Shown: piece by piece, positions 56,055 through 64,000 of the stretch
Numbering within the stretch: position 1 is the first letter of the stretch
Layout of the letters: every line of letters starts with the position of its first letter
NCBI GenBank assembly: GCA_029339505.1
Contig: JAQISU010000081.1
Span: forward strand, 21,229,501-21,293,500
Direction: 5' to 3'
DNA: 64,000 nt
Source of the DNA: Unio delphinus
Taxonomy: Eukaryota > Mollusca > Bivalvia > Unionida > Unionidae
Program-made: the position numbers and the translations under genes
The notes under the pieces: generated by a model
The model's input: the letters and a program-made list of their open reading frames with translations, nothing else
Database searches by the model: none
What the model was told of the DNA's origin: nothing

Positions 56055-56705
56055 TCAATAATTTCGCTTAGTCCGTATGTAACGTTTACGATATTAGCGA
56101 CTAATAACGTGCTGCATTGATAATTTGTGCTTTATTTATCTTCTTTGACGTTTCAGTAGACTTCAAAAAAGTCTTTGAACGACGAATTTGCGACTATTTA
56201 ATGGCGGACTTCGTGTTGTAGTCACGAATTCACGCGACACTTAATTATTTCGCTTCCTCCGTTAGTTACGGTTATGGAATAGCGACTTAATAGCGTACTG
56301 AATTGTTAATTTGTGCTTTGTTTATCTTCTTTTCCGTTTCAGTAGACTTCGTCTCTGAACGACCAGCTGCGACTATTTAATGGCGGAATTTCGTGTTGTA
56401 GTCACGAATTCACGCTACACTTAATCATTTCGCTTCCTCCGTTAGTTACGGCTATGGTAATAGCGACTTAATGGCGTGTTGAATTGCTAAATGTGCTTTG
56501 TTTATCATCTTTTCGTTTCAGTAGACTTCGTCTTGAACGACATATTGCAACACGCTCAAGGCGATAACTAGTGTGGTCATTAAGAGTTAACATGGCACAG
56601 AATAATTTGACTACTTCGTTAATAACGGTTATAGTATTATCGAATTAATAATATGCTGAATTTTTTAATTTGTGCTTTGTTCTCTTCTTTTGTCGTTTCA
56701 GTAGC
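56055..56705 (+). repeat. DIRS leader: four tandem copies, about 183-bp unit
   Basis: Copies start near 56061, 56246, 56427 and 56611. Each has CGTTAGTTACGGTTATGG-like, AGCGACTTAATAGCGT-like and AATTTGTGCTTTGTTTATC-like blocks and ends TTTCGTTTCAGTAG. The last copy ends just before the gag start. Each copy carries a pyrimidine tract plus CAG that looks like a splice acceptor. Confidence 0.85.
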
Positions 56706-56723
56706 AAAGTCGACAACGAAGGC

Positions 56724-59216
56724 ATGAATGGCAAAATGGGTGTTGGCAATGTGGAAATGGAGGAAATTATGTTGACATGGTTTAGGCTGTTAGGCTGCCC
56801 AGTGGGCGTAAGTCTCCCCGCAGATCCGAGCATGGCTTTCGGGCCTGTAAGTCTGGACACAAGGGGTTTATACAGGATCAATTGGATCCGTTATATTATG
56901 CACGCTCGTCGTCACCGGCCGTCCAGCCGTCCGTCCAGCCGGCACCAAAAGAAAGCCCAGTGGATGTAAATTTCACCGCAGGTCCGTGCATGGCTTTCGG
57001 GCCTGTAAGTCCGGACGCATGGAGTCTAGGCTGGATCAATTGGACCCATTTTTATTATGCACTTTCGCCGGCCGTCCAGTCGTCCGTCCAGCCGACACCG
57101 TCAGTTCAGCCGGCACTTCAGCAGGCACCAACCAGCACTAGCCGTCCATCCGGCACCGTCCGTTCAGCCCAAATGGCACCGGACGGCCAGCCGACCTTCC
57201 AGCTTGCATCAACAGGCACCGGCCGTTTAGCCCAAATGGCACCGGCCGGCCAGCCGACCTTCCAGCCTGCATCAACAGGCACCGGCCGTCCACCCGGCAA
57301 TGACCGTTCAGCCCAAATGGCACCGGTCGTCCAGCCGGCATCAACCGGCACCGGCCGTCCATCCGGCAACGACCGTTCAACCCAAATGGCACCGGTCGTC
57401 CAGCCGACCTTTCAGCCGGCATCAACCTACACCGGCCGCCCATCCGGCAACGATCGTTCAGCCCAAATGGCACCGGTCATCCAGCCGACCTTCCAGCCGG
57501 CATCAACCTGCACCGGCCGTCCATCTGGCAACGACCGTTCAACCCAAATGGCACCGGTCGTGCAGCCGACCTTCCAGCCGGCATCAACCTGCACCGGCCG
57601 TCCATCCGGCAACGACCGTTCAGCTCAAATGGCACCGGTCTTCCAGCCGGCATCAACCTGCACCGGCTGTACATCGGATTTACGGAAATTATATTGATGT
57701 ACCCGTCAGTCAATCTGTACTACTGGTTACATATCACTACCATGAGAGAGATGTTATAGATGTATCTCCGTCCAATCAGACCATTCGAGAGGCAGGTGCC
57801 GGTCATAGCCGGACCTTCGCCGACATTCCGGCCGACCATATACCAGACAAATCAGTCGGTATTGCCGGTGTACACCTTCCGTCACGTCAAATACGTGACG
57901 GTGTGATTTTAAAACAAGGGAGAATTAGTGACATTATCAGAGATGACGGAATTGAGTTATCTATGCCACTTGGTATGCGCTACCCAGATATGGCAGCTTT
58001 ACCAGAACAGGACTTTCAGGCCGACCATTCGCCACACTTGCCGGCACTGACAGTCCATCCGGCTCCGGCCGTCCAGCCCAACAGGCACCAATCGTCCAAC
58101 CGTATGGAGATTTTAGTCATATACCAGTCCGTCCGACTGTACCGCTGTACCAGCATGGGGACTTTTATCATACCGCAATCCGCACAATCGGATTGACGAT
58201 GATTCTAGTGATGTTTCCGTCTGTCAATCCGTACTACCGGTTACATATCACTACCATGACACAGATGTTGGCGATGAATCTCTCGATCCAACCCGACCAT
58301 TCGAGCGGTCGGTGCCGGTCATAGCCGGCCCGTCGCAGACGTTCAGGCCAAACATATGCCAATCAATTCATTCGGCATTGCCGGCCGTCCATAGGCTAAC
58401 AGCTCATCCACAAGGGAGAGTGAATGCCTTTATCAGAGATTACGGAATCGAGTCATCTATGCCACCTGGTATGCATTACCCCGATATGGATGCTTTACCA
58501 GAGCAAGATTATGCACATAGTGAGTGCGATGAATCGCAGGCAAATCAGCTGTATGCAGATCCAACTATGGAACGGACTGAGTTCAGCTTCAAAGCCGCAG
58601 TGGAGGAAATTTATAGGGTGTTAAGGCCCCTTCAGAATGCCCTCCACCTCCTGCTGCCATTACCGACTATAGGGTTAGAGCGTCGGTCGATCTGGATGAG
58701 GGGGAAGAGACTCTATCCTTCCGCCTCCTTCCCCAGTCGAAAAAAAAAAAAAAAAAAAAAAAAATTAAGGAAATTAATGACCATCTGTCGACACGTATAG
58801 GGGATCCAGGAAATGCTAAGGCGTTCTTTTCTGAAAGCCAAGTACCAGCGTCGTTTTCAGGTCGATGGTACAAATCTCACTCCGATGCGTTCAGTACTGA
58901 GGTCCTGGCTCGGGATCAAATATGCCAGCAGTCCATATGTCTGCAGCATTGTCTTATAAAGTGGACAAAACTGTGTTCAATGCCACGTCCAAGCTGGTCC
59001 GAAATGTAGTCGCTATGTCTTCACTGTTAGACCTAGCCTCCCTAACCATTTTCAGGATCGCTGAAAAATCTGGCAATGAACATGCTTGGGAATCGACGGC
59101 CCGGTTAGCTAGGGTTCTTAACAGGGCAGCTCACCATTCCATGGCCAATGCACTGACTGCTTCTGCCAACCTAGACCTGATACGTCGTGACGCATGTCTG
59201 AAGGGCACGTCGCTTA
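56724..59216 (+). pseudogene. DIRS gag-like region (broken)
   Basis: A first Met at 56724 (MNGKMGVGNVEMEEIMLTWF) lies just after the leader. The region then has Pro/Gln/Ser-rich repeats (57134-57670), an internal duplication (57706-58015 against 58211-58512), a stretch with EFSFKAAVEEIYRVL and, after a run of about 25 A, FSGRWYKSHSDAFSTEV. The C-terminal part (58922-59216) reads STARLARVLNRAAHHSMANA, then LTASANLDLIRRDACLKG, the usual end of DIRS gag. Frames shift at least four times. Confidence 0.7.
57134..57670 (+). repeat. Coding minisatellite in DIRS gag, 81-bp unit
   Basis: Seven copies of a 27-residue unit, TGRPSGNDRSTQMAPVVQPT then FQPAST; two copies lack TFQP (12 nt) and one lacks 6 residues. 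All indels are multiples of 3. The array is open in several frames on both strands because the unit itself contains no stop in those frames. Confidence 0.9.
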
Positions 59217-59830
59217 AACCCCATCATAAGCTGGCTAGATATGACCGATGCACATTTCACGTCCCTATCCCACGAGTAGCGGACATTCTCCGTTGTGCTT
59301 GTCGGGACTCGGCTTATCAGTTCCATGTCATACCTTTTGGCCTTAATTTAAGCCCTTGGGCTAGTACCAAGGTTATGGATTACGTCGTCACCCTGTTCCG
59401 CTCGACTTCATCTATTGCGTCGGCAGTATATTTGGACGACATCCTCCAGAAACATCTGTCAAGTTCTACTCTGCTCAAAGGCAGAAACGATCTTATATCA
59501 CTTTATATCATATAGGCTTTCTCGTGAACTGGATAAAGTCTGATCTCTGTCCAATCCGGATTTTGGTCCATCTGGGTGTGGAGTTTCTCCCGATCTGAAT
59601 CTGGTAAGGCTTCCTCGAGTTTGCGATCATCCAGATAATTGCACTCGTAGAGTCCGTTTCCGACAGGATGCGCATTTTAGCGAGAGAGTTGCAGATCCTC
59701 GGATTATTCAATGCGGCAGCAGACTTGATCCCGCTCAGCTATCCTTTTATGCGCCCTTTACAAAGGACGTTGCTAGCGTAATTGCGCCCTTTTCAAGTCC
59801 CTTCGATCCCAGAAAACAGTCATGCTTACG
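59217..59830 (+). pseudogene. DIRS reverse transcriptase remnant
   Basis: It reads CTFHVPIPRVADILRCACRD, then YQFHVIPFGLNLSPWAS, then AVYLDDIL with the catalytic Asp pair, to about 59500. After a frameshift it continues GFLVNWIKSDLCP. The first part of the RT (fingers) is missing: gag ends and FHVPI begins within about 20 codons. Confidence 0.8.
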
Positions 59831-59889
59831 CCAGAGATACGATCATTCTTGAGTCAATGGCACAACCCCTGTAGGCTGTCCACAAGGAT

Positions 59890-60650
59890 TACTCTGGAGA
59901 TACCCCAAGCGGGGATAACGGTATGTTCCGCCACTAATACCTACGGTTGGGGTGCCCACCTGTTGCCGGACTTCGATACTGTCAGCGGCACGTGGGTGCC
60001 AGGGGCGAGCCCCTTTCCACATCAACCTTTCAGAAATAATGGCTGTCATCAATGCCTTTCATTTCGGGCAGGATCAACTCTTATTACAAACTGCCCTCAT
60101 TATGTCAGACAACATTGTGGTGGTGCCTTGCCTCAAAACAAGGGGACACCAATCACCAGACCTGTGCATTCTGAACTGGCAGTTTCTACATTGGTTCGAC
60201 AATCTCCACCTCAATGTACAATTCAGACACATTCTTGGCAGACTCAATGTCTTGGCTGACACTCTATCTAGTCATTCACACAGAATGGTCACTCCATCAA
60301 TCGGACTTTCTTCCAATTGACACACTTTGGGGATGTCCGATGATTGATCTTTTGCAACAAGGTGGAATCACAAGTTCTCCACCTTTCATCTCACAGGTTC
60401 CAGACCCAGAAGCTTGGGTCGTGGATGCTCGATCAATCACCTGGGAAGGGTTGTGGTCATTCTCCTACCCTCCCACGGTCTTGGTACTGAAATTAATCCA
60501 GAAGTTAAGGGGTCAGAACTGTCAGATGGTTCTGATTGCCCCTCTCAGATGGAACAACTCCTGGGTCTCCGATCTACTCAATCAAGGCGATAGATCTACC
60601 CAGGAAGATTACAGTCAGCACAAGTATTCACAAGCAACCGCGGCCAGGGG
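59890..60650 (+). pseudogene. DIRS RNase H and methyltransferase-like remnant
   Basis: RNase H: GITVCSATNTYGWGAHL, where the usual first catalytic Asp (TDAS) is changed; HINLSEIMAVINAFHFG with the Glu; LIMSDNIVVV with the second Asp; RHILGRLNVLADTLS at the end. After it SLHQSDFLPIDTLWGCPMI, DPEAWVVDARSITWEGLW and SYPPTVLVLKLIQKL match the segment that in DIRS elements is called DAM-methyltransferase-like. Reading requires frame changes. Confidence 0.75.
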
Positions 60651-60719
60651 TGTTTCACCCCTGTCCGGACTGTCTTTATGTTCAAGCTTGGCTCTTGTCC
60701 AGACAGCCTTGCAAGACAA

Positions 60720-61620
60720 ACAATTTAAATCTTTGATTGCGGAGAGAATCTTGAGAGCAAGAAGGCCCTCTAATCTGAAGGTTTACGAGGGCAAGTGGCA
60801 TGTTTTCAGAGACTGGTACCATATCATTCACATTGTTCCTCTGAGTGTCACAATCCCTCAACTGGCCAACTTTTCTCTGGCTTTTAGAGGAGAAACAGCT
60901 GGCTCCAGTTATTCTCAAATGCTACCGCTCCATGATATCAGACACATTCCGCCATTCTGGTACATGTGCTATCAGTCATGACAAAGATTTGTCAGATCTT
61001 TTAGACATTTTAAAAATTCAATCGACTTATATCCCTCACCCTGTTTCCAAATGGAATCTGTCCTGGGTTTTAACATGACTCAATTCAGACAGTATTGAGT
61101 CTTTAACCACGATTAGTTAAAGCTACTATCATACAAATTGGGTTTCTTGGTAGTCCTAGCTTCAGCATGCAGGGTGAGCGAGTTGCATGTCCTTTCTAGT
61201 GACCCGAACTCTCTTCCGTTCCGATCAGAGGGTTTGATGGTCCTCTTGACGCAGCCAGGCTTCGTAGTGCAAAATAGATTACCATACATTGGCGATCAAC
61301 GAGTCGTCATTAGCTCGCTTTCTTTATAGATAAGTCAAGATCAACAGCCATGTAAGATCCTGTTTGTGCACTCTAGCACCATTTCAATGCATAGAGGTGA
61401 GTCAGGTCACATACAAGCACCTCTTTCTTCTGGTGATAGCTGGGATATGAGATATCACCATTCAAGCCCTTGCGTCATTGCTGTAGTGGGTTATACGCTC
61501 GGCGTACTCTGAGAATTCGCAAATCAGTCACCTAATAGAAGCTGTTGGCTGACATGCAGAGTCAACCTTCTACAGTTTTATCTTCAAGTTTGTACTCGCA
61601 GAGGCAAACATTGATTCTAG
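60720..61620 (+). pseudogene. DIRS tyrosine recombinase remnant
   Basis: Core-binding part: RILRARRPSNLKVYEGKWHV then FRDWYHI. After a frameshift CYRSMISDTFRHSGT. The catalytic-domain start GFLVVLASACRVSELHVLS has the first active-site Arg. The later His-x-x-Arg and Tyr parts (about 61440-61620) are too damaged to confirm. Confidence 0.75.
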
Positions 61621-61911
61621 TAGGTCCGGTGTTGGGCAGCCCAGACGCCCACCAGACCCATGTGCAACAATCAGCACAGCCTATTAGCTTCGCTGGATTC
61701 GCCAGATAAATTTTCGTAGGTAAGAAGATTTCAATAACTATCTTCTTAACCGTATAAAGGGGTCACATATCACGTGACCCTGGGCTGTGTTGCTGATTGA
61801 AAATTAAGAGACCGGGTTATCATTCACATGGGGAATCCAACCATCATTCCCTAGAGGATACCCGGGGTGGAGGTCGGATGCTCCGCATTCCCTCCTCCTA
61901 TTACTTATTCT

Positions 61912-62007
61912 CCTAAAGTAATGTGATTGGGGAACGTATTCAAAGGAGAAAGCAAATTTTGTAGTAAATTATGTTTCTCCGAGAATACTTACCCAATCAC
62001 ATTACTA
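61912..62007 (+). repeat. DIRS internal complementary region
   Basis: Its first 40 bp are the reverse complement of the left end (TAAAGTAATGTGATTGGGGA..GGAGAAA). The rest is the reverse complement of the right end (AAAGCAAATTTTGTAG.. to ..CCCAATCACATTACT). The two halves overlap in AAA. Confidence 0.9.
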
Positions 62008-62065
62008 AGAAACCCTCCCAACCACCCCGCCATGCGAGCATCCTCGTGTTTTATATACCGCTCAG

Positions 62066-62276
62066 CTTAAAAACTAAAGAAACAGCGACACCTAGCGGGT
62101 AGCAAGGGGAGGTAAGGTCAAGAGTTATTGCCCTTTGTCTATATGACATAGACAGGAAAGACGAATTTTCGTCTTTTGGTAGGGCTGGATTCGCGAGGTA
62201 GCAGGCTAATATCCCTAAAGTAATGTGATTGGGTAAGTATTCTCGGAGAAACATAATTTACTACAAAATTTGCTTT
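62066..62276 (-). repeat. DIRS right inverted terminal repeat
   Basis: Reverse complement starts AAAGCAAATTTTGTAGTAAA and then follows the left repeat from TTTCTCC on. Near-identity of the two repeats argues for a fairly recent insertion, in contrast to the broken coding frames. Confidence 0.9.
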
Positions 62277-63445
62277 CTACCTATCACAAACAGAAGGTTC
62301 CATTGATATAGGGTTTTCACTACAATACTGTTATACCAACATGTAGATATCTATGAATAAAAATGGTGCTTATCTGATGGCAGCATAGTGACCATCTTGA
62401 AAATATTGCTATTATTTGTCCTTTGCCCTGAATAGGAGTACTGACATGGTTTTTCACTGAAACACAAATTGAAGGAAGGTTGTTTTGGTTCTGAAGGAAA
62501 TGTTCACTGAAACACATGTTGAAGGAAGGTTTGTGGGTATATCTGAAGAATACATTGAATGATATCTTTTGAGAAAAAATGTTTCCCCTCAAACAGTATA
62601 AATTACAGATTTAACAAATCTTAACATAATGATATGTCTTGTTATTGTCAGAGATAAGTTCATTGATTTGTTTTTCTCCATAAGATCATGTTCAAGGTCA
62701 AAGGCCACAACAAAGATTTTGTACTGTGTGTATTGGTATCTTGTAAACATGGTAACTTAGATATGTAAGAAAATAGTTTTGTTGCCAAGCTTGATATGTT
62801 AGTGTTTCTGAAGAATATAAGAGATGGTCTCAATAGTAAAAATAACCATAAGGACAAAAGAACAGTCTTCTCTTGGATTGTATGGCCTACAGCCTTGTTA
62901 ACCACCATAGCATAGTTTATTACCTTTAATCAACTATCCATTCATCACACATTGGTTCAAGTTTTCATTTAGGTCTGAGGTAATCAAGTAACAATATTCT
63001 GCAATCAGATTTCTAGTTTTCTTCCCATTTCATAAAGCTCTAACAAAAAATTCTAAATAAATGGATCCTTAAAAATCAAGAGAATCATTATTTGCATGGT
63101 GTTGTAAAAGTTATATTTTCATCCCAAGAGGAAAATAAAACCATCAGATTTGGTATTTTTGGCAGATAAAAAATGTTAATGAATTATATTTTACTTTTAC
63201 ATTCTTGAATCATCCAAATAAGCATCACTTTGGAAAACCACACTGCTGATTATTCAATTCACAAAAAATTAGCAAAAGAAACAACATAAATTTTATCACT
63301 GCAAAGGAATTGTTTTCATGAATAAAAGATACAGGAAAAATAAATCACTAATTAAATCACATCATTAAATGCATCACTGACCTCAAAATATCAGCCATTG
63401 GTAATTTGAATGCCAGTGATGAACTAATTGTGAAATCATTTCCAG

Positions 63446-63575
63446 GTTCAACAATGATCCATCCATTGACATCTTGCTTCTGACCACACATGTAGGTGGA
63501 CTTGGACTGAATCTGACTGGAGCTGATACTGTCATCTTTGTGGAGCATGACTGGAATCCCATGAAGGACTTACAG
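63446..63575 (+). CDS. BTAF1: BTAF1 exon 19: ATPase motif V
   Basis: The acceptor is CATTTCCAG and the donor CAG|GTAGTC; enters in phase 2 and leaves in phase 0. It encodes [20 protein letters not shown], then [20 protein letters not shown] and [19 protein letters not shown] is motif V; motif VI (the RxxRxxQ arginine finger region) would be in the next exon, outside the window. Confidence 0.98.
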
Positions 63576-64000
63576 GTAGTCCATTCTAATCAAAATGTCA
63601 TTCTGTTGACTTGATGCTTTTCTATGTAACAAAAAAATATGAACTCTGAATTAAGACATCAATTTTACAGACAGACATTGTGAGATGAATTTGTGCCCAA
63701 GATCTTTCCATCATTGTTCTGGACTTTACTGATTGCCACCTAATTCAGAGGTTGATATTCAAATGTGGCTAATTCTGGCACAGAGAAGGAAAAAAAAACT
63801 ATTAACAAACTAGGCCGAAAATAAAGTGACCAGCATACATGGACAGTTGAGATGCCAGGTCCAGAAAAACTTGTTGAAAATTGTATTGACCACATCTCAC
63901 TTTCATGTCCAAATAATATCTCCTGCACAGTCTGAAATGTTTTTTATGAACCTTGATATGTATTTGTATGACCCTATAAGAGTTTTCTTAGCCCTATAAG
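63576..64000 (+). other. Start of intron 19
   Basis: AT-rich sequence after the donor GTAGTC; nothing recognised. Confidence 0.7.

Larger units (their letters stand above)
55616..62276 (+). mobile_element. DIRS-type tyrosine-recombinase retrotransposon, 6.66 kb
   Basis: Inverted terminal repeats of about 165 bp: left 55616-55806, right 62066-62276, sharing CCAATCACATTACTTTAGGG, ACGAAAATTCGTC and ACCTAGCGGGTAGC. The right repeat extends about 25 bp further. An internal complementary region (61912-62007) is the reverse complement of both extreme ends joined with a 3-nt AAA overlap. This is the diagnostic DIRS layout, used to copy a circular intermediate. There is no target duplication, as expected for recombinase-mediated insertion. 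Between lie a repeated leader, gag, RT, RNase H, a methyltransferase-like segment and a tyrosine recombinase, all with broken frames. It is more GC-rich than the host intron. Confidence 0.9.
54366..63445 (+). other. Intron 18
   Basis: The largest intron seen (9.1 kb). A 57-bp tandem array (54424-54735) begins 60 bp after the exon, 54736-55615 shows nothing recognised, the DIRS element fills 55616-62276, and 62277-63445 is plain AT-rich sequence. Confidence 0.75.
2578..63575 (+). other. BTAF1: BTAF1 (Mot1/TAF172) gene, internal part, 19 exons
   Basis: This span is the gene body of BTAF1, a nuclear Swi2/Snf2-family ATPase that binds TBP and uses ATP to strip it from DNA. The 19 exons are listed separately. 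Their phases join without a stop into about 773 codons (2321 nt), roughly the C-terminal 40 percent of a protein that is about 1850 residues in vertebrates. Exon order matches the known protein: end of the HEAT-repeat array, then SNF2 lobe 1 (motifs I to III), then lobe 2 up to motif V. DEGH in motif II, not DEAH, is typical of BTAF1/Mot1, and the segment PYIVLLVVPVLGRMSDQ is nearly identical to what I recall of human BTAF1. The 5' exons and the last exons (motif VI, C-terminus) are outside the window. Introns are swollen with transposons, but no exon is visibly broken. Confidence 0.95.

Noticed and set aside
57118..57713. Minus-strand frames rich in GRCRMDGRCRL
   Set aside because: Antisense shadows of the gag minisatellite in the DIRS element.
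58740..58764. Poly(A) tail of a retrogene
   Set aside because: It lies inside gag with related coding sequence on both sides and no target duplication.

Overview
The window looks like one intron-rich, AT-rich stretch of an invertebrate nuclear genome, most likely a mollusc or another lophotrochozoan. The reasons are spliced exons with GT-AG junctions, long introns, tRNA-derived SINEs, many minisatellites, and cut-and-paste and DIRS-type transposons. I cannot name the species. No bacterial features (operons, Shine-Dalgarno sites, CRISPR) are present.

There is one host gene, on the + strand: BTAF1 (Mot1/TAF172), the SNF2-family ATPase that removes TBP from DNA. I could place 19 consecutive exons between 2578 and 63575. 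Every splice phase agrees, giving about 773 codons without a stop. Exons 1-7 carry the end of the HEAT-repeat region. Exons 8-19 carry the SNF2 ATPase: motif I DDMGLGKT, motif II DEGH, motif III SGTPIQNN, the start of lobe 2, and motif V. The N-terminal part and the last exons (motif VI onward) lie outside the window. Intron 6 (13965-15719) has the signature of a U12-type (minor spliceosome) intron.

The rest is intronic and carries a layered set of mobile elements. Intron 7 (15869-23658) holds a SINE fragment fused to a broken CR1/L2-like LINE (- strand). Next to it is a Tigger/pogo element (18263-23477, TA target duplications) into which a piggyBac element (19233-21305, TTAA duplications) has jumped. 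The piggyBac transposase frame is intact; the Tigger frame is split and frameshifted. A second pogo-type relic sits in the right arm of the Tigger. Intron 15 holds a hAT-like element (39383-41327) with a nested 291-bp palindrome, and a 2-kb minisatellite of 23-bp units interrupted by a SINE. Intron 18 holds a near-complete DIRS-type tyrosine-recombinase retrotransposon (55616-62276). It has inverted terminal repeats, an internal complementary region, a tandem-repeat leader, a repeat-rich gag, and RT, RNase H, methyltransferase-like and recombinase remnants. Older relics of the same DIRS family lie in introns 16 and 17.

The features most worth a second look are the U12 intron, the DIRS element with its fourfold leader repeat, the Tigger/piggyBac nest with its uninterrupted piggyBac transposase, and the hAT-like foldback structure.
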